A DNA stretch of 64,000 nucleotides from CAVQWT01 sp963717705 (lineage in GTDB: Bacteria > Pseudomonadota > Gammaproteobacteria > Burkholderiales > Casimicrobiaceae), in NCBI GenBank assembly GCA_963717705.1, contig CAVQWT010000008.1, positions 62,001 to 126,000 of the forward strand. The letters run 5' to 3'. The notes below the pieces were generated by a model, which was not told the origin of the DNA, ran no database searches, and was given only the letters and a program-made list of their open reading frames with translations. The position numbers and the translations under genes were made by a program. Shown in pieces: positions 1 to 8,025 of this stretch (its first letter is position 1; every line of letters begins with the position of its first letter).

Positions 1-314
1 CGCGGGTCGTCCGAGTGGATCGTGCCGAAGACCCACGACGGCGCGACCCCCGGCTTGTCCAGCCGGAACAGCAGTCCCTTTCCGTAGCGAAGCTGCGGCA
101 CTGTCGATTCCGCCGGTCGCAGCGGTCCCGCCGCCGTGGCCGGCGTGGCCCGGAGCGACGACGACGCGGGTTCGGCGATCGCCGCCCCGGTCGCCGCCAT
201 TGCCACGCCGGCGACGGCAACGACGAGTCCGCCGCCCCGGCGCGGCACCACCCGCGCGCACAGCGCGACGAGCACCAGCAGCGGCAGCGCGTGGCAAAGA
301 CCGACGGCGGACAT
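1..314 (-). CDS. TraB/GumN family protein, N-terminal part (runs off left edge)
   Basis: The first 104 codons of a gene on the minus strand; the rest lies left of the window. The protein opens with a hydrophobic, Ala/Val/Leu-rich stretch (about residues 8-50) that looks like a signal peptide or anchor. After a Pro/Ala linker comes the family opening: a G-K-G-L-L-F-R-L-D-K-P-G segment followed by W-V-F-G-T-I-H-S-D-D-P, matching the FGTIH metal-site motif of TraB/GumN proteins (erythromycin-esterase-like/TIKI fold). The start is the ATG at 312-314; no strong ribosome site is visible. Family members are secreted or periplasmic putative metalloproteases of largely unknown substrate. It is divergent from the SWIB gene at 606. 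The family call rests only on the N-terminal motif. Confidence 0.75.
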   Translation of the reverse strand, partial: MSAVGLCHALPLLVLVALCARVVPRRGGGLVVAVAGVAMAATGAAIAEPASSSLRATPATAAGPLRPAESTVPQLRYGKGLLFRLDKPGVAPSWVFGTIHSDDP

Positions 315-478
315 GGCGGTTCCGGTGAGGATCGGAGGCGGATTGTCGCAATCGCCGGGTGCGCTGCCAAGCGACCGCGACCACGCGCGAGGGTCGCGTC
401 GACCGGCCGCCGGACCGCGCCGGCGGCGCCGCACGCGCGGCTCCCCTCGGCGCTCCACCCCAAATTTCCCTCTGCGGG

Positions 479-509
479 GCATTCCGTTCCCTCGGGAATG
501 CGGTATAGT
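479..509 (+). promoter_or_regulatory. Candidate promoter with inverted repeat upstream of SWIB gene
   Basis: GCATTCC (479-485) and GGAATGC (495-501) form a perfect 7-bp inverted repeat with a 9-nt spacer. It abuts a -10-like TATAGT at 504-509, so the repeat covers the expected -35 area. This suggests a repressor or activator site, but no regulator can be named. The leader to the ATG at 606 would be about 90 nt. Confidence 0.35.
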
Positions 510-605
510 TCCCGCCGATGAAGCAGGACGTACCCGCGACAGGAGGGTCTGCTTCAGAATGTACGGCGTAGTTGTCAGAAAGCACCAATCCATAGGAAGG
601 AGACC

Positions 606-1019
606 ATGGCTACCGCCAAGAAAGCAGCAAAGAAGCCCGCCGCAAAGAAGGCCGCCGCGAAGAAGCCGGCCGCAAAGAAGCCCGTCGCCAAGAAGGCGCC
701 GGCGAAAAAGGCACCGGCGAAGAAGGTCGCCACGAAGAAGCCCGCCGCAAAGAAGACCGCCGCCAAGCGCAAGCCGAACGCAGCGTTCATGAAGGCCATG
801 ACGCCGTCGTCGGTGCTCGCCGCAGTGGTCGGCGCGACGCCGCTGCCGCGGACCGAAGTCACCAAGAAGATCTGGGACTACATCAAGAAGAACAAGCTGC
901 AGGACGCCGTCAACCGCCGGCAGATCAATGCCGACGACAAGCTCAAGGCCGTGTTCGGCGGCAAGAGCAAGGTGTCGATGTTCGAGATGACCAAGCTGGT
1001 CTCGAACCACCTCAAGTAA
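606..1019 (+). CDS. Histone H1-like, SWIB/MDM2-domain nucleoid protein
   Basis: A 137-residue basic protein in two parts. Residues 2-58 are a low-complexity tail of repeated K-K-P-A-A/K-K-A-P-A units like eukaryotic H1 tails and bacterial Hc1/AlgP-type proteins. Residues about 63-137 form a compact SWIB/MDM2 domain (P-R-T-E-V-T-K-K-I-W-D-Y-I-K-K-N-K-L-Q, then a D-D-K-L segment). Such fusions are common in Betaproteobacteria and probably bind DNA or help compact the nucleoid; that role is inferred. The start is set by an AGGAAGGAGA ribosome site at 595-604. An intrinsic terminator follows at 1041. The A/K-rich tail DNA is repetitive (AAGAAGCCGGCCGC-type units), so its length may vary between strains. 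Confidence 0.9.
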   Translation: MATAKKAAKKPAAKKAAAKKPAAKKPVAKKAPAKKAPAKKVATKKPAAKKTAAKRKPNAAFMKAMTPSSVLAAVVGATPLPRTEVTKKIWDYIKKNKLQDAVNRRQINADDKLKAVFGGKSKVSMFEMTKLVSNHLK

Positions 1020-1040
1020 GCGGAAGCAATTCCCGCGACG

Positions 1041-1078
1041 ACGGCCGGCGGTGCTCACGCGCCCCGGCCGTTTTCTAT
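1041..1078 (+). terminator. Rho-independent terminator of SWIB gene
   Basis: ACGGCCGG (1041-1048) pairs with CCGGCCGT (1064-1071) and is followed by TTTTCTATT. It lies 22 nt after the SWIB stop codon, facing the convergent GST gene. Confidence 0.75.
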
Positions 1079-1228
1079 TGCGCGCGGGCAATCTCGCCGC
1101 GAGGCGGGGCGTCCGCATCCACGGCGTCATCTCCGCGGGCGCGGTGACGGGCACGACCGGCGCCGTGGCGCAGGAACGCCGAGGTCGACCGCGCGGCAGC
1201 GCGCGGCGGCAGGTCGAAGCCTGGTCGA

Positions 1229-1846
1229 CTAGTCGGCCGCGACCATGCCGCGGGCGACGCCGGGTCGTGCCGCCAGCGCGTCGGCCCAGCGCACGAGGTG
1301 CGGCAGGTCGGCCGCCCCGTCCACCAGCGCACGCCGGACGGCGACGACGGGATAGAGCGCGAAGTCCGCGATCGACAGCTCGTCGGCGAGCCACTCGCGC
1401 TGCGCCAGGTGCCGGTCGGCCACCCGCAGGATGCCGAGCAACCGGTCCGACAGGAACTGCATGTTCGCTTCCGACTTCTCCGGCGCCAGCACGCCGAGGT
1501 AGTACAGCGCGCTCGACGCCGGCGCCGCGTCCGCGCAGGCGAAGAACAGCCACTGCAGCGCCTGCGCGCGCTGCGCGGCGCCCGTGGGCAGGAAGCGCCC
1601 GGACTTCGTCGCCGCGTAGAGCGCGATCGCCCCGGACTGCGCCAGCGCGATCGGCGCCCCGCCGGGGCCGTCCGAGTCGACGATCGCGGGGATCGCGCCG
1701 GCCGGATTGACGGCGAGGAACGCGGGCGCGCGCTGCTCGCCCTTCGACAGGTCGACCCGGTGCACGCGGTACTCGAGCCCGCATTCCTCGAGCGCGACCG
1801 CCGCGCGCTGTCCGTTGGAGGTGGGCCAGGTGTAGAGGTCGATCAT
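1229..1846 (-). CDS. Glutathione S-transferase family protein
   Basis: A 205-residue cytosolic GST of the YghU/YfcG (Nu-like) type. The N-terminal thioredoxin-like domain (residues 1-80) carries T-W-P-T-S-N-G-Q-R near the glutathione site and the N-P-A-G-A-I-P-A-I cis-proline segment (residues about 47-55). The Q-S-G-A-I-A-L-Y stretch corresponds to the glutathione-binding ESxAI element with Gln for Glu. The C-terminal half is the helical domain, with the S-I-A-D-F-A-L-Y-P capping motif. The substrate is unknown. It is convergent with the SWIB gene, and htpX lies upstream on the same strand with a 73-nt gap. An ATG start near the strand-specific G-rich leader is used. Confidence 0.9.
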   Translation of the reverse strand: MIDLYTWPTSNGQRAAVALEECGLEYRVHRVDLSKGEQRAPAFLAVNPAGAIPAIVDSDGPGGAPIALAQSGAIALYAATKSGRFLPTGAAQRAQALQWLFFACADAAPASSALYYLGVLAPEKSEANMQFLSDRLLGILRVADRHLAQREWLADELSIADFALYPVVAVRRALVDGAADLPHLVRWADALAARPGVARGMVAAD

Positions 1847-1919
1847 CGGTCGTCTCCCTTGGGGTCGTGCGGGTCGGCGTCAGGGTCCGCCACCGGCGGC
1901 AGCCGGCGGCGGTCCCGTG

Positions 1920-2792
1920 TCAGCCGCGGCCGGACAGCGCCGCGATCCGCTGCTCGATCGGCGGGTGCGTCGAGAACAGCGCCATGACGCCGCCCTTGTC
2001 GGTGATGCCGAAGCCGTGCATCGCCTGCGGCAACTCGCCCGGCTCGACCCCGCCCAGCCGCTTCAGCGCGTTGATCATCGGCAGCGGCGACCCGACGTAC
2101 TGCGCCGAGCCTGCGTCGGCGCGGAACTCGCGGCGGCGGGAGAACCAGGCGACGACGATCGACGCGAGGAAGCCGAACGCGATCTGACAGACCATGACGG
2201 TGACAAAGTAGCCGGGGCCGGTTCCGCGCTCCGTGCGGAACACCGCCCGGTCGACGATCGACCCGACGATCCGCGACAGGAACACGACGAAGGTGTTGAC
2301 CACCCCCTGGATCAGCGTCAGCGTCACCATGTCGCCGTTGGCGACGTGCGCGACCTCGTGCGCAAGCACCGCCTCGACCTCCTCCTTGTTCATCGACTGC
2401 AGCAGCCCGGTCGAGACGGCGACCAGCGCCGAATTCTTGAACGCGCCGGTGGCGAATGCGTTCGGGTCACCCTCGTAGATCGCGACCTCCGGCATGCCGA
2501 TGCCCGCCTTCTGCGCGAGACGCTGCACCGTCTCCACCAGCCAGCGCTCGGCGTCGCTGGAGGGCGTGGTGATGACCTGTGCGCCGGTCGACGCCTTGGC
2601 CATCATCTTCGAGGACAGCAGCGAGATGATCGAACCGGCGAAGCCGATCACCGCCGAGAACGCGAGCAGCTGCCCGTACTGCATGCCGGTGGCGGAGAAC
2701 ACCGCGCGGTCGAGGCCGAAGACCCGCAGCATGATGGTGATCACCGCCATCACGGCGATGTTGGTGAGCAGGAACAGGGCGATGCGTTTCAT
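1920..2792 (-). CDS. htpX: Protease HtpX, membrane zinc metalloprotease
   Basis: A 290-residue inner-membrane M48B metalloprotease that degrades misfolded membrane proteins together with FtsH. Two N-terminal membrane helices (about residues 4-26 and 38-60) precede the zinc site H-E-V-A-H at residues 145-149, inside V-L-A-H-E-V-A-H-V-A-N-G-D. Two further helices lie around residues 155-180 and 195-220, followed by R-R-R-E-F-R-A-D, which supplies the third zinc ligand (Glu). Length and motif order match E. coli HtpX (293 residues). In enterobacteria the gene is controlled by CpxR/RpoH; no such site is evident here. The start ATG gives M-K-R-I-A-L-F-L, the usual N-terminus. Confidence 0.97.
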   Translation of the reverse strand: MKRIALFLLTNIAVMAVITIMLRVFGLDRAVFSATGMQYGQLLAFSAVIGFAGSIISLLSSKMMAKASTGAQVITTPSSDAERWLVETVQRLAQKAGIGMPEVAIYEGDPNAFATGAFKNSALVAVSTGLLQSMNKEEVEAVLAHEVAHVANGDMVTLTLIQGVVNTFVVFLSRIVGSIVDRAVFRTERGTGPGYFVTVMVCQIAFGFLASIVVAWFSRRREFRADAGSAQYVGSPLPMINALKRLGGVEPGELPQAMHGFGITDKGGVMALFSTHPPIEQRIAALSGRG

Positions 2793-2939
2793 GGACGCTC
2801 CATGGGGGGTCGAGGGCGCGGCAGATGATAGCGCGAGTTGGCGCGGCCGACACGCAGGGCCGTGCCGGATTCCCGGCGCGCGGCGGCCTGTCGACAGATG
2901 TGGGCGGACCGGACGCCACGCAAGTCGCGGCGCGGCCGT

Positions 2940-4793
2940 TCAGGCGCCCTGCCCGGGCTTGGTCCAGGAGTCCTTCAGCGTGACGGCGCGGTTGTAGACC
3001 GGCTGGCCGGGCACGTGGTCGGCGAGGTCGGCGACGAAGTAGCCGTGCCGCTCGAACTGGAAGCGCGCTTCGGGCGGCGCCGAGGCGAGCGCCGCCTCGA
3101 CGTAGGCGGTGATGACCCGCTTCGAGTCCGGGTTGAGGTCGTCGAGGTAGTTGCGCTCGACCACCTCCGGCTCGGCGTCGTCGTCGCCGGCGACCACGAC
3201 GGGCTTCGCCGGCGCGTCGGGCTCGACGGCGGCGGCATCGCCCCGCGCCCCCCAGGGATTGCGTGCCCCGGGAAAAGGCACCCGAAACAGCCGGTCGTAG
3301 AGGCGCACCTCGGCCGGCGCCGCGCCGGCGGCGCACAGCCAGTGGATGTTGCCCTTGACCTTGCGCGCATCCGCGCCGGCGGTGCCGCTGCGGGTCGCCG
3401 CGTCGTAGGTGCAGTGGACGACGCTCACCCGGCCCCGGGCATCCTTCTCGACGCCGGTGCACCGGATGATGTAGGCATAGCGCAGCCGGACCTCGGCCCC
3501 CGGCGCGAGCCGGAAGTAGCCCGGCGGCGGCGCCTCGCTGAAGTCGTCGCGCTCGATCCACAATTCGCGGCCGAACGGCAGCGCCCGCTTGCCGAGCTCG
3601 GGCTTCTGCGGATGGTTCGGCGCAAAGCACTCCTCGGTCGCGCCGTCGGGATAGTTGTCGATGACGAGCTTGAGCGGATCGAGCACCGCGATGCGCCGTT
3701 CCGCCTGCGCGTTGAGGTCCTCGCGCATGCAGTCCTCGAGCACGCTCATGTCGATCCACGAGTCGGCCTTCGATACGCCGATCCGCTCGGCGAACAGGCG
3801 GAAACCCTCCGGCGTGAACCCGCGGCGGCGGGCGCCCACCAGCGTCGGCATCCGCGGATCGTCCCAGCCATCGACCAGTCGCTGCGCCACGAGCTGGATC
3901 AGCTTGCGCTTCGACAGCACGACGAAGGTGAGGTTGAGCCGCGCGAACTCGTACTGTTGCGGCAGCGGACGCGGGAGCTGGCCACCGTCGGCGAGCTTCT
4001 CGATCACCCAGTCGTACAGCGGCCGGTGGTCCTGGAATTCGAGGGTGCAGATCGAGTGCGTGATGCGCTCGAGCGCATCGGAAATGCAGTGCGTGTAGTC
4101 GTAGAGCGGATAGACGCACCAGGTGTCGCCGGTGCGGTGATGCGTGGCGTGGCGGATCCGGTAGATCGCCGGGTCGCGCATGTTGACGTTGGGGCTGGCC
4201 ATGTCGATCTTCAGGCGCAGGACGTGCGCGCCGTCGGCGAACTCGCCCGCCTTCATCCGCCGGAACAGGTCGAGGTTCTCGGCGACGCTGCGTTCGCGCC
4301 ACGGGCTCGCGGCGCCCGGCTGGGTCAGCGTCCCGCGGGTCGCGCGCAGCTCGGCCGCCGACTGGCTGTCGACGTAGGCGAGCCCCTGCTCGATGAACCA
4401 TTCGGCGAAGCGGTACAGCTCGCCGTAGTAGTCGGACGCGTGGTAGCGGTGGACGCCCCAGTCGAAGCCCAGCCAGCGCACCGCGTCGGCGATCGAGTCC
4501 TCGTACTCGACGTCCTCCTTGACGGGATTGGTGTCGTCGAAACGCAGGTTGCAGCGGCCTCCGTTCTCGGCGGCGAGCCCGAAATTGAGGCAGATCGACT
4601 TCGCGTGCCCGTAGTGGAGATAGCCGTTCGGCTCGGGCGGGAAGCGCGTGACGACCTGCCCGCCGTATTTGCCGGTCCGGTTGTCCTCGGCGATGATCGC
4701 GCGCAGGAAATTCGACGCTGGCACTTCCGCCGCCGCGCGGCCCCGGCCGGCGCCCGGGGCGGTCCCTTTTCCTTGCGGCGTTGCAGCACTCAT
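2940..4793 (-). CDS. glnS: Glutamine--tRNA ligase
   Basis: Class Ic aminoacyl-tRNA synthetase charging tRNA-Gln in the cytosol. It has 617 residues, against about 554 in E. coli. An unusual 24-residue Gly/Ala/Arg-rich N-terminal extension precedes the catalytic domain. The HIGH-type signature P-P-E-P-N-G-Y-L-H-Y-G-H-A-K-S is at residues 52-66 and the KMSKS-type V-L-S-K-R-K-L is at about 292-298. The C-terminal beta-barrel anticodon-binding region follows, interrupted near residues 520-545 by an acidic Ala/Pro/Asp-rich insert. The start ATG (4791-4793) overlaps the stop of a tiny upstream reading frame, and no Shine-Dalgarno is visible. A palindrome lies in the leader. Confidence 0.97.
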   Translation of the reverse strand: MSAATPQGKGTAPGAGRGRAAAEVPASNFLRAIIAEDNRTGKYGGQVVTRFPPEPNGYLHYGHAKSICLNFGLAAENGGRCNLRFDDTNPVKEDVEYEDSIADAVRWLGFDWGVHRYHASDYYGELYRFAEWFIEQGLAYVDSQSAAELRATRGTLTQPGAASPWRERSVAENLDLFRRMKAGEFADGAHVLRLKIDMASPNVNMRDPAIYRIRHATHHRTGDTWCVYPLYDYTHCISDALERITHSICTLEFQDHRPLYDWVIEKLADGGQLPRPLPQQYEFARLNLTFVVLSKRKLIQLVAQRLVDGWDDPRMPTLVGARRRGFTPEGFRLFAERIGVSKADSWIDMSVLEDCMREDLNAQAERRIAVLDPLKLVIDNYPDGATEECFAPNHPQKPELGKRALPFGRELWIERDDFSEAPPPGYFRLAPGAEVRLRYAYIIRCTGVEKDARGRVSVVHCTYDAATRSGTAGADARKVKGNIHWLCAAGAAPAEVRLYDRLFRVPFPGARNPWGARGDAAAVEPDAPAKPVVVAGDDDAEPEVVERNYLDDLNPDSKRVITAYVEAALASAPPEARFQFERHGYFVADLADHVPGQPVYNRAVTLKDSWTKPGQGA

Positions 4794-4799
4794 GGGCGT

Positions 4800-4835
4800 T
4801 TGTTCATGAACAAGACGGTCGATGGGGGCATTCTA
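4800..4835 (-). promoter_or_regulatory. glnS promoter -10 and leader palindrome
   Basis: On the minus strand TAGAAT (4835-4830) is a good -10 box 37 nt before the glnS ATG. Between it and the start lies the perfect 14-bp palindrome TTGTTCATGAACAA (4800-4813), placed where a ribosome site would normally be. Its central ATG opens a five-codon frame (MNKRP) whose TGA overlaps the glnS ATG. It could be an operator, an RNA hairpin or a coupling mini-ORF. Confidence 0.4.
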
Positions 4836-5266
4836 ACCGGTGGGTGGGTCCCCGTCATTCGATGCGTCCCCCCGGCGCCTGGGGCATCGCCCCGAAACCC
4901 GCGCCGGACAAGGGTTTCAGCGGGGTCGCCGTCCGATGCCCAGCGTGGTTTTCCACAAATCCTGTGGATAATAGTGTGCATATCTTGTACATTTGGTCGC
5001 TAAGTGCCGTGCCAGCCGGGATATTCGTTGCGGTGCCCATAATTTGGCCGACTTTTTTCACCATCGCGTCAAGCAGTTGGGACCGCTGCCCCCGAGCGCC
5101 GCGCGGGTCTTTGGGCCCTTTCAGGATGCCTGGATGACGTCAGGATGACAGCACAGCCCTCAATTTTCGTCCTGTACAAACACCGATCCTTCGCAGCGTT
5201 GTCGAAGCGCCCCGCCGACCGCGACCGGCCCTGAAACCCGCGGCCCGCGGCAATCGTCCCGCCCCC
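4836..5266. other. Intergenic region glnS/xseA, locally AT-rich
   Basis: About 430 nt between divergent glnS and xseA. The part from 4945 to 5062 is distinctly AT-richer than the surrounding DNA. It holds an opposed pair of DnaA-box-like sequences, a CTTGTACATTT run, and a T6 tract at 5051-5056. The reading frames here have poor third-position GC and no ribosome sites, so I do not call a gene. The xseA promoter should lie in the right part, but no convincing -35/-10 pair is visible. Confidence 0.4.
4949..4971. promoter_or_regulatory. Opposed pair of DnaA-box-like sequences
   Basis: TTTTCCACA (4949-4957, one mismatch to TTATCCACA) faces TGTGGATAA (4963-4971, the exact complement of TTATCCACA) across a 5-nt spacer. 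Both match the DnaA box consensus and sit in an AT-rich pocket. Whether DnaA binds here is untested. Confidence 0.4.
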
Positions 5267-6664
5267 ATGTCCGACCCCTCGGCCCCCTCGCTGCCGGTTC
5301 CGGCCGCCGCCGTCGACCGGCTGCCGTCCCGCCCCGACACCGTCATTCCGGTGGCCCGCTTCGTCGCCTCCGTCCGCCTGCTGCTCGAGCGCGACGTCGG
5401 TCTCGTCTGGGTCGCGGGTGAAATCTCCAATTTCACCCGCGCGACGTCGGGGCACTGCTACTTCAACCTGAAGGACGCGGGCGCGCAGGTCCGCTGCGTC
5501 TTCTTCCGGCACAAGGCGCAGCACGTCGGCTTCGCGCTGAAGGACGGCGTCGCCGTCGAGGTGCGGGCGACCGCCAGCCTCTACGAGGCAAGGGGAGAGT
5601 TCCAGCTCAACGTCGAAACGGCGCGCCTCGCCGGCGTCGGGGCGCTGTACGAACGCTTCGCGCGGCTGAAGGCGAGGCTGGACGCGGCCGGATGGTTCGA
5701 CGCCGCGCGCAAGCGCCCCCTGCCGCCGCATCCGCGCGCGGTCGGCGTCGTGACCTCGCTGCGCGCGGCAGCGCTGCGGGACGTGCTCACCACGCTGCGG
5801 CGACGCTGGCCCGCGCTGTCGGTGATCCTGTATCCGACCGCGGTCCAGGGCGACGGTGCCGCCGCCGAAGTCGCGCAGGCGATCCGCACCGCCAACGCGC
5901 GGGCCGAGGTCGACGTGCTGCTCGTCGTGCGCGGCGGCGGGTCGATCGAGGACCTGTGGGCCTTCAACGAGGAGATCGTCGCGCAGGCAGTTTTCGAGTC
6001 GCGGCTTCCGGTCGTCTCCGGGGTCGGCCACGAAACGGATTTCACCATCTGCGACTTCGTCGCCGACGCGCGCGCGGCGACGCCGACGGCGGCCGCCGCG
6101 CTGGTCACCCCCGACCGTGCCGCGCTGGCGCACATCGCCGCCGCGCTGGCCCAGAGGCTGGCGCGCGCCGGGGCGCGCGCGGTCGAGCTGCCGATGCAGC
6201 GGGTCGACGGGCTCGTCCGCCGCCTCACGCACCCGTCCGCGCGGCTCGATGCCCAGCGGCGGGACCTGGCTGCGCAGTCCGCCCGCCTCTCTCGCGCGTT
6301 AGGGCACATGCTCGAGCTGTCCGCCCGGGCGACTGTCAACTTCGGCCATCGATACGCGGTCGCCGTCCGCACGCCGCTGCCACAGTTCGCGACGACGCGC
6401 GCCGCCGCCGTGGCGCTGGCCCGCGCCGGCCGCGTCGGTGTCGAGCGCGTCGAATCGCGCCTCGCAACGCTGGCGCAGAACCTCGTGCACCTGAGCCCGC
6501 AGGCGGTGCTCGACCGCGGCTACGCCATCGTGACACGGCCGGACGGCCGGGTCGTGCAGGACGCCGCGGCGCTGGCGCCGGGTGACGCGGTCAACCTGGC
6601 GCTCGCGCGCGGAACAGCCGCGGCGTCGATCACCGGCACGGCCCCGGTCGTCACGCCGGACTAG
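5267..6664 (+). CDS. xseA: Exodeoxyribonuclease VII large subunit
   Basis: A 465-residue catalytic subunit of exonuclease VII, which acts with several XseB copies to degrade single-stranded DNA. An N-terminal OB-fold (about residues 25-120) contains W-V-A-G-E-I-S-N-F-T and G-H-C-Y-F-N-L-K-D. The catalytic domain contains V-V-T-S-L-R-A-A-A-L-R-D, V-R-G-G-G-S-I-E-D-L-W-A-F-N-E, and V-S-G-V-G-H-E-T-D-F-T-I-C-D. A long helical region follows, and the C-terminal segment includes the V-L-D-R-G-Y-A-I-V motif. All hallmark motifs are intact. The ATG at 5267 gives a short variable N-terminus. xseB is not adjacent. The gene is convergent with aroC, 33 nt away. Confidence 0.97.
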   Translation: MSDPSAPSLPVPAAAVDRLPSRPDTVIPVARFVASVRLLLERDVGLVWVAGEISNFTRATSGHCYFNLKDAGAQVRCVFFRHKAQHVGFALKDGVAVEVRATASLYEARGEFQLNVETARLAGVGALYERFARLKARLDAAGWFDAARKRPLPPHPRAVGVVTSLRAAALRDVLTTLRRRWPALSVILYPTAVQGDGAAAEVAQAIRTANARAEVDVLLVVRGGGSIEDLWAFNEEIVAQAVFESRLPVVSGVGHETDFTICDFVADARAATPTAAAALVTPDRAALAHIAAALAQRLARAGARAVELPMQRVDGLVRRLTHPSARLDAQRRDLAAQSARLSRALGHMLELSARATVNFGHRYAVAVRTPLPQFATTRAAAVALARAGRVGVERVESRLATLAQNLVHLSPQAVLDRGYAIVTRPDGRVVQDAAALAPGDAVNLALARGTAAASITGTAPVVTPD

Positions 6665-6697
6665 CCTGCGCGGGCCGGCGGCGCCACGCCGCGACGG

Positions 6698-7861
6698 TCA
6701 GGCCTCGTCCGGATCGGGATCGTCGATCGGGTGGCCGCTGCGCAGCCGCGCGACGACGTCGGCAGGTGCCTGCGCGGCGATCTTCGGCGTGTCGGTTGCG
6801 ACGTCGGCGTTCTGCGCGCGGTGGCGCAGTGCGTGATCGATCAGCACCAGCGCCAGCATCGCCTCGGCGATCGGCGTCGCGCGGATGCCGACGCAGGGAT
6901 CGTGCCGGCCGTGCGTGTTGACGACGACCGGCGCGCCGGAGAGGTCGATCGAATGGCGGTCGAGACGAATCGACGACGTCGGCTTGACCGCGATCGCGAC
7001 GACGATGTCCTGCCCCGTCGAGATGCCGCCGAGGATGCCGCCCGCGTGGTTCGACACGAATCCCTGCGGCGTCATCTCGTCCGAATGCACGGTGCCCGGC
7101 TGGGTGACGGCGGCGAAGCCGGCGCCGATCTCGACCCCCTTGACCGCGTTGATGCCCATCATCGCGTGCGCGATGTCGGCGTCGAGCCGGCCGTACACCG
7201 GCTCGCCCCAGCCGACGGGCACGCCGGACGCGACGACCTCGATGCGCGCGCCGACCGAATCGCCGGACTTGCGCAACCGGTCCATGAACGCCTCGAGCCC
7301 GGGCACCACCGCCGCGTTGGCGGCGAAGAACGGGTTGTCGTGCACGTGGTCCCACGACGCGAACGGAATCACGTTGGGCCCGATCTGCGTGAGGTGACCG
7401 CGGATGGTCACACCGTAGCGCTCCTCGAGCCACTTCCTGGCGATGGCGCCGGCCGCGACCCGCACCGCGGTCTCGCGCGCCGATTGCCGGCCGCCGCCGC
7501 GGTAGTCGCGGATGCCGTACTTCTGCCAGTAGGTGTAGTCCGCGTGTCCCGGCCGGAAGGTCGTCGCGATGCCGGCGTAGTCCTTGCTGCGCTGGTCCTC
7601 GTTGCGGATCAGCAGCGCGATGGGGGTGCCGGTGGTGCGGCCCTCGAACACGCCGGACAGGATCTCGACGGTGTCGGACTCCCGCCGCTGCGTCACGTGG
7701 CGCGAGGTGCCCGGCTTGCGCCGATCGAGGTCGCCCTGGATGTCGGCGGCCGACAGCGCCATGCCGGGCGGGCAGCCGTCGACGACGCAGCCTATCGCCG
7801 GCCCGTGCGATTCGCCGAAGGAGGTGACACAGAAGAGCTTGCCGATGGTGTTGCCGGACAT
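6698..7861 (-). CDS. aroC: Chorismate synthase
   Basis: A 387-residue enzyme for the last step of the shikimate pathway (EPSP to chorismate, needing reduced FMN). The N-terminus M-S-G-N-T-I-G-K-L-F-C-V-T-S-F-G-E-S-H-G is diagnostic. It is followed by R-R-x-S-D-x-V-E-I-L-S-G-V-F-E-G and R-P-G-H-A-D-Y-T-Y, the R-G-G-G-R-Q-S-A-R-E-T signature, and the C-terminal S-x-R-L-D-R-H-S-I and H-D-P-C-V-G-I-R-A segments. It is slightly longer than E. coli AroC (361) because of a C-terminal tail. A TACACT -10-like box lies on the minus strand at 7931-7926, and an inverted repeat lies over its -35 region. Confidence 0.98.
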   Translation of the reverse strand: MSGNTIGKLFCVTSFGESHGPAIGCVVDGCPPGMALSAADIQGDLDRRKPGTSRHVTQRRESDTVEILSGVFEGRTTGTPIALLIRNEDQRSKDYAGIATTFRPGHADYTYWQKYGIRDYRGGGRQSARETAVRVAAGAIARKWLEERYGVTIRGHLTQIGPNVIPFASWDHVHDNPFFAANAAVVPGLEAFMDRLRKSGDSVGARIEVVASGVPVGWGEPVYGRLDADIAHAMMGINAVKGVEIGAGFAAVTQPGTVHSDEMTPQGFVSNHAGGILGGISTGQDIVVAIAVKPTSSIRLDRHSIDLSGAPVVVNTHGRHDPCVGIRATPIAEAMLALVLIDHALRHRAQNADVATDTPKIAAQAPADVVARLRSGHPIDDPDPDEA

Positions 7862-7936
7862 GGCGCGGGGGAAGCAGGACGCGTCGAAGACGTAGTGGAC
7901 AAGATGTCGCGAACGGTCGTTTCAGTGTAGCACGCA

Positions 7937-7956
7937 GCGAACGCGTTTTCGTTCGC
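7937..7956. promoter_or_regulatory. Inverted repeat between aroC and the sirtuin gene
   Basis: GCGAACG (7937-7943) and CGTTCGC (7950-7956) flank a 6-nt CGTTTT loop. The repeat sits in the divergent aroC/sirtuin gap, just upstream of a TACACT -10-like box for aroC. A second -10-like TAGAAT (7988-7993) serves the sirtuin side. It may be an operator; the regulator is unknown. Confidence 0.3.
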
Positions 7957-8025
7957 GCGCCGACGCGCACGACGCGCGGCGTTGACCTAGAATCGCGGGC
8001 AGGTTCGCCTGTCCCCATCGCCCTC

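Noticed and set aside
4855..5064. Minus-strand frame of 69 codons in the glnS/xseA gap
   Set aside because: It covers the DnaA-like boxes, has no ribosome site, and its codon use lacks the high third-position GC of the real genes nearby.
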